Shown: piece by piece, positions 30,146 to 37,407 of the stretch
Position numbering within the stretch: position 1 is the stretch's first letter
How the letters are laid out: every line of letters starts with the position of its first letter
From: a virus
DNA length: 43,915 bases
Strand: one strand, 5' to 3'
Virus record (IMG/VR): IMGVR_UViG_3300032229_000649
Span: 1 to 43,915 of that record
Notes under the pieces: generated by a model
The model's database searches: none
Seen by the model: the letters and a program-made list of their open reading frames with translations, nothing else
Told to the model about the DNA's origin: nothing
Translations under genes and position numbers: made by a program

Positions 30146-30580
30146 CTATTTAGTAGATACTACTGTGTAAGTAGTTTCCACTTTAGTCTTGGCAAAGACT
30201 TCAGGGAAATCTGCTTCTAGTAGTTTCTTATTTACATCTGTGCGTGAGCGTTGTCCGATTGTAATTCGTGTTCCGCCATTTATTGTTCCCTTTGTAGCAA
30301 CGCCGACCCATTTTTCGGTATCGCCAATCAAGACTTTTTCCCAACCCATAAGCGCATAAATCGCTTCTGTGGCTTCTGTCTTTTCCTTTTCCAAATCGGT
30401 AATTGCTTCACGCAATCTAACCAATTCAGCAATCAAGGCTTCTGCCTTTTTCTTGCTCTTATCAAGTGAAAGAACTTCACTTGTTGCGCTAACTGTTGTT
30501 TCATCAACAACTGTTTTGATTGTCTTACCAGCAACCTTTTTGGTTGTGGCTGTGGTGCTTGTTTTGATAGTGCTAGCCAT
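30146..30580 (-). CDS. Coiled-coil hypothetical protein (144 aa)
   Basis: The N-terminus is Thr/Lys-rich and low in complexity (TIKTSTTATTKKVAGKTIK). Residues about 42-75 form a coiled coil (KSKKKAEALIAELVRLREAI, LEKEKTEATEAIYAL). The C-terminus, RSRTDVNKKLLEADFPEVF followed by VETTYTVVS, resembles the end of small phage proteins found near recombination or nuclease genes, though the family is not certain. The start has AAAGGTAGGAAG upstream. Confidence 0.75.
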   Translation of the reverse strand: MASTIKTSTTATTKKVAGKTIKTVVDETTVSATSEVLSLDKSKKKAEALIAELVRLREAITDLEKEKTEATEAIYALMGWEKVLIGDTEKWVGVATKGTINGGTRITIGQRSRTDVNKKLLEADFPEVFAKTKVETTYTVVSTK

Positions 30581-30637
30581 TGGCTACTTCCTACCTTTCG
30601 TTTCGTCATTTACTAAGCGTGATTGCCTAGTAAGAAA

Positions 30638-30666
30638 ATAATAGCCTACTTTCCTGCCTTTCGCAA
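30638..30666 (-). promoter_or_regulatory. Sigma-70-type promoter with conserved spacer
   Basis: TTGCGA, 17-base spacer AAGGCAGGAAAGTAGGC, TATTAT. A leader dyad TTACTA...TAGTAA follows. Confidence 0.78.
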
Positions 30667-30715
30667 ATCCAAACCTTTTCGTGTCGCTCTATGTATAAGG
30701 GGGAAAAAATAGGGG

Positions 30716-30919
30716 TCAATAGCCTTCGGCATAGACTTCCTGCTCATCATCATAAAGACCTGTGTAAATAACAATCTGTCCTTCATTGTCGTATTCGTAT
30801 CCAACTCTGGCAGACAATCTCTCAACTAGGTATTGAGTGTCTATGAATAGTCGGGATAGTCCGAAACCAATCGCACCACCAACAATCATCATTAGTAAAG
30901 TAAATCCGTTGAAAAACAT
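30716..30919 (-). CDS. Small membrane protein (67 aa)
   Basis: One N-terminal membrane helix (about 4-25, NGFTLLMMIVGGAIGFGL) is followed by a soluble acidic tail (VGYEYDNEGQIVIYTGLYDD). It follows the upstream gene's stop by two bases and is the last gene of a four-gene operon (31561 to 30716). Function unknown. Confidence 0.7.
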   Translation of the reverse strand: MFFNGFTLLMMIVGGAIGFGLSRLFIDTQYLVERLSARVGYEYDNEGQIVIYTGLYDDEQEVYAEGY

Positions 30920-30921
30920 TT

Positions 30922-31149
30922 CTATACCTCACTTGCTTGTTGTTGGAGAATTGAGAACATAGCAAGGCTCGCTACATTTTCCCCTGCTTCCATTGGCACT
31001 ATCCGTAATCCAGCGCAAGCCAAAGCATCTAGGACAAGAACTGTATCCGTGTCGTCTCCCGACAATTCAGACATCTCCTCGGCAAGCCGTTCAGCATTTG
31101 CCTTCTGTTCCTCTATAAGTTTCAACATTTGCTCATCAGTTTTTTTCAT
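30922..31149 (-). CDS. Hypothetical protein (75 aa)
   Basis: The N-terminal helix is charged (MKKTDEQMLKLIEEQKANAE). The rest, DDTDTVLVLDALACAGLRIV and ENVASLAMFSILQQQA, looks like a compact alpha/beta domain. The ATG overlaps the upstream TGA by four bases (ATGA). No motif was recognised; the operon position supports translation. Confidence 0.7.
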   Translation of the reverse strand: MKKTDEQMLKLIEEQKANAERLAEEMSELSGDDTDTVLVLDALACAGLRIVPMEAGENVASLAMFSILQQQASEV

Positions 31150-31325
31150 TTTGTTCTCCGTTTCATTTTGTCTGTTGCGTCATTGTATCCAGCATAGTAA
31201 AGACTCTCTAGCCGTTCGGCTAACATCTTGGTCGCTTTGTTTATGTCGGGCATACTCGCCTCAAAATACATTATCTGTTCCGCTTGGTCTTTTACATCTC
31301 TACGGATTTCTTTTTTAGTTCTCAC
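31146..31325 (-). CDS. Small helical protein (59 aa)
   Basis: A GTG start overlaps the upstream stop (GTGA), and the stop overlaps the next ATG (ATGA), so it is coupled on both sides. The product is a charged helical protein (MRTKKEIRRDVKDQAEQIMY, MLAERLESLYYAGYNDATD). The ESLYYAGY segment is reminiscent of small phage proteins of unknown function. Confidence 0.72.
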   Translation of the reverse strand: MRTKKEIRRDVKDQAEQIMYFEASMPDINKATKMLAERLESLYYAGYNDATDKMKRRTK

Positions 31326-31561
31326 GCCGTTTCACACTTTCCGAAACGGAGTTCCCAACAATCGGGGTGCGTGCCTGAAATTATTTGCTCACGCAAGCCT
31401 AAATCTAAATCGGGGTAAGCCTCTTGGATTAGCCCGCCTAGTTGTCTAATTAGAAAACCCTTCATAGGCACTTCTACTTGCCCGTAATCTCCACACACAA
31501 AACATTTTGGAGTTTCCACAATGTAAGTTGTGTTCTCAACCATTTCACCGAAAGCCGTCAT
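31322..31561 (-). CDS. Zinc-binding hypothetical protein (79 aa)
   Basis: The first gene of a four-gene operon. CFVCGDYGQVEVPMKGFLI has a Cys pair, and HPDCWELRFGKC adds a His and two Cys, a plausible split zinc site. The start follows AAAGGGAAAAT. Its promoter (TTGATT-17-TAGAAT) lies inside the end of the upstream gene. Function unknown. Confidence 0.75.
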   Translation of the reverse strand: MTAFGEMVENTTYIVETPKCFVCGDYGQVEVPMKGFLIRQLGGLIQEAYPDLDLGLREQIISGTHPDCWELRFGKCETA

Positions 31562-31589
31562 TTATTTTCCCTTTCTGTTCGGTATCTTT

Positions 31590-31618
31590 ATTCTACTCTT
31601 TTTAGTGGTGGAAATCAA
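31590..31618 (-). promoter_or_regulatory. Sigma-70-type promoter
   Basis: TTGATT, 17-base spacer, TAGAAT. It lacks the CAGG core and overlaps the 3' end of the upstream gene. Confidence 0.6.
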
Positions 31619-32096
31619 CAATAACCGCAAATTGTTTTTTGGGTTCTTTTTCTATTCTCTCCATAAGATAAGCAAGACTTCCTGTTCCTGCCTCTAAATC
31701 CCAAATCGCACTATCGTTATTCCAATAGTCAGCAAGTAAAGTTCCAACCTTCCTTATGTAGTAGCCGACCATACCTAAATCAAAGTTATTTATTCTTGGG
31801 TCATAAATATCTACAACTTCTCCTAAAGTTTTTCCCCCCTTCTCAAAAGCAGAAAGAGCTTCTTTCATATGAGTATGGCGATACTCGGAAAAAGTATTTA
31901 CCCACTTCATAAATACTTCAGGGTCATTAGCGTAGTTCAGCGCATTAGTAGGTTCATCATCTCCGAACATACCTTCCCAACGCCCACCAACTTCAGACCA
32001 ATCAGACCAATCTGCTTCCTCTAGTCTGCTCTCAACATTACTTATCGCTTCTTGGTGGGTATCTGCCTCAACCAAGAGTAATTGGACACAATGAAT
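31602..32096 (-). CDS. Hypothetical protein with apparent ATT start
   Basis: The open frame extends to an ATG at 32138, but that would translate a border element and has no ribosome site. An ATT at 32096 lies seven bases after GGAAGGGG, the same arrangement as at 27821. From there the 164-residue product reads IHCVQLLLVEADTHQEA, SDWSEVGGRWEGMFGDD, DLGMVGYYIRKVG and WDLEAGTGSLAYLMERI. The SDW...GGRW block occurs in small proteins of several actinophages as far as I recall. Function unknown. Confidence 0.72.
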   Translation of the reverse strand: MHCVQLLLVEADTHQEAISNVESRLEEADWSDWSEVGGRWEGMFGDDEPTNALNYANDPEVFMKWVNTFSEYRHTHMKEALSAFEKGGKTLGEVVDIYDPRINNFDLGMVGYYIRKVGTLLADYWNNDSAIWDLEAGTGSLAYLMERIEKEPKKQFAVIVDFHH

Positions 32097-32142
32097 TTTT
32101 TTACCCCTTCCTATGTAGTATGGGGAAAATTCTATCATAGAA

Positions 32143-32610
32143 CTATTCTAAATCAAGAACCACGACTTGTCTGCCCTCAACTTGTGGCATTTGATTATTC
32201 TCAATCATACAAACATTTACGAACTGCTCAATCAAATACTCACACGCTTGGTCAAAGGCTTCATCTGCTTCGTGATTGACCATATCCAAATGCTCTCCGT
32301 CATTTGTGTAAATATCAAACCACGAATTGTTTTGCCACTCTAGTCTTGGATAGTTTCCTTGACTAGCTTCGGAAAGGTCTTTATCCGTTCTTAGTTCCGG
32401 GGGAAACTCACTACTGCTGGTGTAAGTCGAACCCGTTTCTCTGTCCTCAATCTTAGTGTCGCCGTCTACATAAATTGTAACCTCGAAATCCCCCAAGCCG
32501 ACTTTACAAACCGCACCCTTCTCCCACCACACGCTTTCTTGGTGGTCGCCGTCAGGTTCGCTTCCGTCAAGCCAAAAGAACTCAATCTCGTATTCCCCTG
32601 CCGTTGGCAT
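32143..32610 (-). CDS. Acidic hypothetical protein (155 aa)
   Basis: The ATG is fused to a border element (AAAGGGGAAAAAATG). The product starts MPTAGEYEIEFFWLDGSEPD and is acidic and Trp-rich throughout (SVWWEKGAVCKVGLGDFEV, LEWQNNSWFDIYTNDGEHL), probably beta-rich. No catalytic motif or family was recognised. The border element must supply both promoter and ribosome site, as no other promoter lies between it and the ATG. Confidence 0.75.
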   Translation of the reverse strand: MPTAGEYEIEFFWLDGSEPDGDHQESVWWEKGAVCKVGLGDFEVTIYVDGDTKIEDRETGSTYTSSSEFPPELRTDKDLSEASQGNYPRLEWQNNSWFDIYTNDGEHLDMVNHEADEAFDQACEYLIEQFVNVCMIENNQMPQVEGRQVVVLDLE

Positions 32611-32630
32611 TTTTTCCCCTTTATATATAG
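32610..32630 (-). repeat. Border element, start-adjacent copy
   Basis: CTATATATAAAGGGG followed by six As, of which the last begins the ATG. Confidence 0.65.
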
Positions 32631-32634
32631 AAGG

Positions 32635-32787
32635 CTATGAAAGTTCTCTTACATCAAGATTTGCTTTGTGTATCAGGTCGCCGTATTCCTGTCGCACCCA
32701 CTCGTCTGCTAATCGCAAAGCCTCTTGTTCATTGTCGGCTTGCCATACAGTTCTGATATTTGCTGAAACTACTACTTCGTATTTCAT
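32635..32787 (-). CDS. Small hypothetical protein (50 aa)
   Basis: I choose the ATG at 32787 (MKYEVVVSANIRTVWQADN), which follows GAAAGGGAAAAG; an upstream ATG at 32820 only translates the leader. The product continues EQEALRLADEWVRQEYGDL, a beta-alpha fold common in small phage proteins that start (M/K)YEV.V.....V.A.....A. Its leader contains the shared AAATGACGAAAGGG string, and its promoter is TTGACG with an extended -10 TGATACGAT. Confidence 0.75.
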   Translation of the reverse strand: MKYEVVVSANIRTVWQADNEQEALRLADEWVRQEYGDLIHKANLDVRELS

Positions 32788-32839
32788 CTTTTCCCTTTCG
32801 TCATTTGGTCTTACTCCCAAATCGTATCATAGAACTTCC

Positions 32840-33277
32840 TTGACCCGTCAATAGCAACTAAAGTTTTCAGTTCGTTCACTCTGCTTTTAATTTTTGAGCG
32901 TAAATTCCTGGGTGGGTAACGACTTGGGGTGGAAATGAAAATCTAAGTTCAGGATATTTTTACTCTTTCTGAAACCCGGAAAATAAGTTATTCACTTCCG
33001 TAATGCTGAAGGTAACTTTACGCTCACTCATCTTGATTTCACGCTCGCTGGTCTGCTGCGTGAGTGGTGGAAATGAAAACTTTACTTCCGTTAGAAAAGC
33101 TCTCCCTTCTTTTTTCCCCTTCTTATATAGAACTCTTTCCCCCTCATACATAGCAAGGGGAAAAGAAAATCCCCCTCGCACTCGCATACACGAAGGGGAT
33201 TTCTCTATCCGTAATCGGGGGGACACACGCACCAATAAGAAGGACGATACCCGACCACGAAATCTCTTGCCGTTATC
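32840..33277. other. Gene-free repeat region
   Basis: No convincing gene was found. A frame of 91 codons reads through two border elements and a terminator and is rejected. The region contains TTTTGAGCGTAAAT, two GGAAATGAAAA(C/T) copies that recur near 38.4 kb, a CCCGGAAAATAAG repeat, two border elements (33110-33130, 33137-33153) and a terminator. Confidence 0.6.
33162..33206 (-). terminator. Rho-independent terminator of VWA gene
   Basis: GAGAAATCCCCTTCG...CGAGGGGGATTTTC then TTTTCCCC on the minus strand. Confidence 0.8.
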
Positions 33278-35059
33278 TCACGCCACGAACTTTTGCCCTG
33301 CCGTTGATAAAACCTTCTCGGCGTTCTTGCCGATAATTTGAGCAGACAAACTTGGGTCGGTTATGTTCTCAACGACCTGTGCGTTAGCACCAGCGCAAAT
33401 ATGTTTAGCAGTTGCGCCGTTGTCGCCAATCGGTAGCCATAGAACTGCTACGCCGTTCTTTGAGCAACGAGCAACCCACGCCTTTGCGCTTTCCATTTCA
33501 TCACTTGTGTAGTGTCCGTCAGATACAACGACCAGTAATCTTGCGCCTTCACCATTGAGTAAGTTGAGTGCGCCGTCCAAAGCACGGAACGCTCTATCAA
33601 ACTTTTCAGTTCCGTCAGGGGCAGAATAGACATTTACTTCCTTTAGTCGTTGCCCTGCCTTTAGTGTTGGGAAAACATCTGAACCATAATAAACCATAGC
33701 GCAACGACCCTGAACTCGGCGAACTGCCTCACTCATAATCCAAGCAGTAGAAGCCATTGGGTTCATAGCAGAACTCATTGACCCTGAAATATCTACCATT
33801 ACTCCAACTGATAATTCAGGTTCGTCTGTGTGCTTACGAACTTTCTTTGAGAAAGCCTTTGGTTGAGTAAAGATACCTTTTTGTTCTAAAGCCTTTGCCT
33901 GAATAATTTTGCGAGTGTTTAGTTTTCCGGGGGGAACAATACTTCCAATCTCAATCGCACCACGCTCACGATACTTTGCTCTTTCCAAAGCCTTAGCAAT
34001 TTTTACTGCGCTATTGCGTTCTTGTCCATTAGGGCTTCGCTTCTCAACTAACTGTGAGCGAGTGCTTGCTTGCCCCGGACCTGAACTCTTTGAGAATACT
34101 TGACGAGCAATTTCCTCATTTTTCTTTTGCTCTTTAGAAGTATTGGCTTTAGCAGTTGCGCTCTCTTTCATATCCTCTGAACGCTTTTGGTCTTGTAGTT
34201 CATTGGCATTAGAGATAGAAACGCTTTCGCTCATCTCACCAAGCATTTCGCTCATCATTTCAGCAAAGGCTTCTTGTTCCTCTTTAGTTGGTTGTTCCCC
34301 TGCTTCCTCTGCCTTTTCACGAACCAATCTCGCCCACTCAATCGCTAGTGGATAGCAAGCAGAAATATCAGTATGAATTGCGTGGTCTTGGAATTGGTAA
34401 ATAATTTCCTTTAGTTTCATAACTAAATCAGAACCTAAAATCCCATTGACCTTATCAAGTAAATCAAAGGCTTGGAGTTCATCAAGCGACCCTGCGATTA
34501 TTCTTGCGTGGCATAAACCAACTAAAGAACTAGCAGAACGAATTGTTGATTGCTCTGAAAACACTTCTTTCGCTTCGTCAATAATCAAACCCATAGCACT
34601 TGCTCGTAGAAAAACTTTTGCGTCAGGGTGAGTGTTGATACCCCACGCTTCTATGCGACCTTCCTCTAGCAACATCAAAGCCTCAAACTCATCTTGCTTT
34701 AGTGTCTTACCTGCTAGTGGAATATCCCACGCTGAAAACTTTGCGTGATATGCCTCGTGGCGAATTGCGCCAACTGCCTTAGCAAACTCGTATTGGTTCT
34801 TTCGCTTAGTCAAATCGTCAATCATACTTGGAGTTGTTATTTCCCCAAAGGCTTCTTTTGTATTTACTTCTATTTCTGCGAGAGCAGGTAGGAAGCAAGC
34901 AGGTGCGCCTTTTCCTGCCTCTGTTCCTAGCAAAGCAACTAAGTCTGTTCTATCAGACCAAGTATTTACTAATTGAGTAATTTCATAACCAACTCCTAGC
35001 CAATCGCTAGGTGTCTTTATCTTGGAACGAGTTAGTTCCTGTGGCTTGATATGTGCCAT
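33278..35059 (-). CDS. VWA-domain protein with N-terminal HExxH (CoxE / DUF2201-like)
   Basis: A 593-residue protein. Near residue 100 is IRHEAYHAKF, an HExxH zinc motif, with a downstream LLEEGRIEAW that could give the third ligand; this is the layout of DUF2201-type putative metallopeptidases. Residues 240-350 form a charged linker (EAFAEMMSEMLGEMSESVS). The C-terminal VWA domain starts near 415: MVDISGSMSS is the MIDAS DxSxS, and VVVSDGHYTSDE holds the later Thr and Asp. MoxR ATPases and VWA proteins typically act as a pair in protein remodelling or metal-cofactor insertion. The MoxR gene is the preceding one. The start follows AAAAGGAC. Confidence 0.88.
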   Translation of the reverse strand: MAHIKPQELTRSKIKTPSDWLGVGYEITQLVNTWSDRTDLVALLGTEAGKGAPACFLPALAEIEVNTKEAFGEITTPSMIDDLTKRKNQYEFAKAVGAIRHEAYHAKFSAWDIPLAGKTLKQDEFEALMLLEEGRIEAWGINTHPDAKVFLRASAMGLIIDEAKEVFSEQSTIRSASSLVGLCHARIIAGSLDELQAFDLLDKVNGILGSDLVMKLKEIIYQFQDHAIHTDISACYPLAIEWARLVREKAEEAGEQPTKEEQEAFAEMMSEMLGEMSESVSISNANELQDQKRSEDMKESATAKANTSKEQKKNEEIARQVFSKSSGPGQASTRSQLVEKRSPNGQERNSAVKIAKALERAKYRERGAIEIGSIVPPGKLNTRKIIQAKALEQKGIFTQPKAFSKKVRKHTDEPELSVGVMVDISGSMSSAMNPMASTAWIMSEAVRRVQGRCAMVYYGSDVFPTLKAGQRLKEVNVYSAPDGTEKFDRAFRALDGALNLLNGEGARLLVVVSDGHYTSDEMESAKAWVARCSKNGVAVLWLPIGDNGATAKHICAGANAQVVENITDPSLSAQIIGKNAEKVLSTAGQKFVA

Positions 35060-35125
35060 TTCTTTTGTCCTTTTCTAGTCGTGTGTCCTTACAGAATTAT
35101 CATATCATTTTTATTTTCATTTTGT

Positions 35126-35172
35126 CTATGTATGTAGGGGGAAAAAACTTTTATTTTCCCCTTCTTATATAG
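35126..35172. repeat. Inverted pair of border elements
   Basis: A plus-oriented copy (35126-35147) faces a minus-oriented copy (35153-35172). Their AGGGG/CCCCT cores can pair into a hairpin. It lies between the MoxR terminator and the VWA gene. Confidence 0.55.
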
Positions 35173-35222
35173 AAGGGAGAGTGGGGGTTGGGATACCAAT
35201 ACCAACTCCCCACTTCCTACCA
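35172..35222 (-). terminator. Terminator hairpin after MoxR gene
   Basis: GTGGGG(A)GTTGG...CCAAC(C)CCCAC stem on the minus strand, ending in the CCCTTCT of a border element. The T-run is weak. Confidence 0.65.
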
Positions 35223-35245
35223 ACGAACTAGGTTCTAGGGAAAAC

Positions 35246-36304
35246 CTAGATTTTCGCTGGCTTATGCTCTGCGCCAAAGGCACGAGCAATAACATCAACA
35301 ACAACATCTCTATCTAATTCAGGTGCGCTCGCAATTAGATTAGAGATAGCGAACTCTGTGCCAAAGATTTCAGAAGTATCTCTGAACCCTAGCAACTCAC
35401 GCATTTGTGGCGACCAAGATATTTCAGCACTATCGCCTTGTGTGCGCTTGTGTAGATTTTGAGCAACGCTAACCATTGTGGTTGGAACACCTAACTTCTT
35501 TGCCAAAGCCCAATCAGTAGTTAGTTCTGCTTGGATTTGGAAACGAGATAGCAACGCTTCACTCATACGAACTCCCGGAGCATTTGGGTTAGTAGCAGAA
35601 ATTACATAAAAGTTTTCATGGACTTTTATAGTTCCCCTTTCAGGGTTCATAGGAATTGTAATTTCCTTTCGTCCGTCCATTACTGAATAAGCAACTGCTA
35701 GTGCTTTAGGGTCAATCAAACCAATCTCGTCAATAAAGAAAGGCAGACCAAACTCAACTGCTCTAATAAATCCTGCGTCAATCCACTCAAACTTTCCACT
35801 TGGGGTCTGAATAAAAGAACCATAGAAATCATTAGTATCAGTATCGCCATTACCAATCAAGGTAATAACTTCCTCATCAGAAAAACTTGCTTCTACTAGA
35901 GCAGTTTTTCCTGTTCCCGGAACTCCATAGAAAAATGCGAATTGTGGAGAACCAACGCCTTCGGAAAAGAACTTCTTAGTTGCTTCTCTTGCTCTGCGTA
36001 AAACTGCTACATCAGTATGAACTCCCCATTGGCGAGTGAAATACTTTTGTCCATTAGGACGAACATAGAACTCATCAGCACTTAGGTTTCCCACCTCAAC
36101 GCCACTAGGGGTCATAGCACCAACTCGCTCTCTTGCTTTTCTCTTATCGCCACTTGCTCGCTCAACGCAACGACCACTAGGTAATACTTTTGCGCTAAGT
36201 CGTAGAGAAGTGTCCTCGTGAGTGCTTTGGGTCAAGCAATCAGAAACGATAGTCCAGAAATCGCCTTTTAGTTCTGCCAACTTATCTTTGATAATTGTAT
36301 CCAT
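35246..36304 (-). CDS. MoxR / CbbQ-type AAA+ ATPase
   Basis: A 352-residue AAA+ protein: Walker A GVPGTGKT at 127-134, Walker B FFIDEIG at 189-195, sensor 1 in VISATNPNAPG near 240, and an Arg-finger candidate in LLSRF near 254. The N-terminal 110 residues are a small extension. The short inter-motif distances and the ATNPN sensor are typical of MoxR/CbbQ/NorQ ATPases, which work with a VWA partner to remodel target proteins. The next gene (33278-35059) is that partner. The start follows AGGGGG by nine bases, inside a translationally coupled operon with the 152-residue gene upstream. Confidence 0.9.
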   Translation of the reverse strand: MDTIIKDKLAELKGDFWTIVSDCLTQSTHEDTSLRLSAKVLPSGRCVERASGDKRKARERVGAMTPSGVEVGNLSADEFYVRPNGQKYFTRQWGVHTDVAVLRRAREATKKFFSEGVGSPQFAFFYGVPGTGKTALVEASFSDEEVITLIGNGDTDTNDFYGSFIQTPSGKFEWIDAGFIRAVEFGLPFFIDEIGLIDPKALAVAYSVMDGRKEITIPMNPERGTIKVHENFYVISATNPNAPGVRMSEALLSRFQIQAELTTDWALAKKLGVPTTMVSVAQNLHKRTQGDSAEISWSPQMRELLGFRDTSEIFGTEFAISNLIASAPELDRDVVVDVIARAFGAEHKPAKI

Positions 36305-36316
36305 TTTTACTGCCCC

Positions 36317-36775
36317 CTAAGCAATCTCAACAGGAAAGCCAAGTGCTTTTCTGCTTTGGTTGATACGATAAACGACCTTTACAGGTGTTTCACTTTTGCC
36401 AATCTCAACTAAATCATTTTGAGAAGTTTCTACTAGAAATGGCTCATTTCTCATTTCCCACTCACCTGAAACTAAACCAGCGAATATGGATTGTAGGTGT
36501 TCTAAACGCTTATCAACATATTGTTCTTTGAGAGCAATATCAGATAAGTCCTTTGAGCCAACTGTGGCAATATCGTCAGCGAACTGAACTGTGGTCTGTT
36601 GCCATAATTTCTTTGGCTTGTCCTTTGATACGACCCTGCGATAAATCTTGGCAGGAACTAAATCACCTGTCGGAGTAAATCCGTCAGGAGTAATAAACAT
36701 TTCTGTTCTGTATCCCGATTTTACGAACTCGGCATAAACAGAAACTCCCTGAATTGGTTTTTCTTTGTCTAGCAT
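36317..36775 (-). CDS. Hypothetical protein upstream of MoxR
   Basis: The 152-residue product begins MLDKEKPIQGVSVYAEFVK and contains FITPDGFTPTGDLVPAKIY, FADDIATVGSKDLSDIALK and VKVVYRINQSRKALGFPV. It looks like a soluble alpha/beta protein without Cys pairs. It is the first gene of the MoxR-VWA operon (12 bases to the MoxR ATG) and may be the client or adaptor, but that is only inference. The leader forms a 9-bp hairpin and the promoter is TTGCTT-16-TAGAAT. Confidence 0.78.
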   Translation of the reverse strand: MLDKEKPIQGVSVYAEFVKSGYRTEMFITPDGFTPTGDLVPAKIYRRVVSKDKPKKLWQQTTVQFADDIATVGSKDLSDIALKEQYVDKRLEHLQSIFAGLVSGEWEMRNEPFLVETSQNDLVEIGKSETPVKVVYRINQSRKALGFPVEIA

Positions 36776-36796
36776 TGGTATCTCATTTCGTCATTT

Positions 36797-36819
36797 ACCA
36801 AGTTCCCTACGAACTCGGT
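36797..36819 (-). promoter_or_regulatory. 5' leader hairpin of MoxR operon
   Basis: ACCGAGTTC-GTAGG-GAACTTGGT on the minus strand, nine pairs with one G-T wobble, loop purine-rich. Confidence 0.6.
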
Positions 36820-36892
36820 GTTAGGTCAATTCTAGCAGTTTTCATCATATAAGCAAATACCCTATTTTCGTGTCTATGTATAAGGGGGAAAA

Positions 36893-36944
36893 AAGGTTCT
36901 GCCCTCACGATAAAATGACGAGTAAAATCGTAAGGGCAGAAATC
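36893..36944 (-). terminator. Terminator hairpin
   Basis: TTCTGCCCT(T)ACGAT...ATCGT(G)AGGGCAGAA, then CCTTTTTT on the minus strand. The T-run is the A-run of a plus-oriented border element (36873-36894). Confidence 0.8.
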
Positions 36945-36963
36945 TATCTATGAACTTGTCTTA

Positions 36964-37248
36964 TTAGTTCAGGTCTATCTCTTTGAGTTGTGCTGGAAGT
37001 TCTTGGGCAGGTTCAGTAGCAGTATGTGGTTTTAGTCCATACTTCTTGAATTCCTTTTTATACTTCTTACTATCTCGTCCTTCTGTAATCCAATCCGATA
37101 CAAGACGAGCAACTAGATAGCGTTCCTCATCTTTAGCTTCCCTCACTAATAGGAAGTCCTCGTGTATCCAGTTCTCCGTTCCCACAAGAGTTATCTGATT
37201 GGCGTTTCCATAGTTCCCGTCAATATCAAAATAATGTATGCGACCCAT
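36964..37248 (-). CDS. Hypothetical protein (94 aa)
   Basis: The product starts MGRIHYFDIDGNYGNANQIT and contains LVARLVSDWITEGRDSKKYK and a Pro/Glu tail. It looks like a small alpha/beta protein. Sequence upstream (AAGAGAAAGAGAGGACACC) supplies the ribosome site. A Cys-free basic middle might contact nucleic acid. Function unknown. Confidence 0.75.
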   Translation of the reverse strand: MGRIHYFDIDGNYGNANQITLVGTENWIHEDFLLVREAKDEERYLVARLVSDWITEGRDSKKYKKEFKKYGLKPHTATEPAQELPAQLKEIDLN

Positions 37249-37407
37249 TGGTGTCCTCTCTTTCTCTTGCCGTTAGTCTAGCGTGTAAAGCTTCCCTCGT
37301 TCTTACCCGTCTTGAAGTTTTTACTTCCCGGTCCAGGGTACCTGGATCCGAACTCCTCTTGCCGTTGAGTGGGGCAGGGTTTTTTCCCCCTACCCCCTCG
37401 CCGTCAA

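Noticed and set aside
32960-33235. Minus-strand 91-codon frame
   Set aside because: It reads through a terminator, two border elements and repeats; the only remaining core (MSERKVTFSITEV) is 23 codons with no Shine-Dalgarno.
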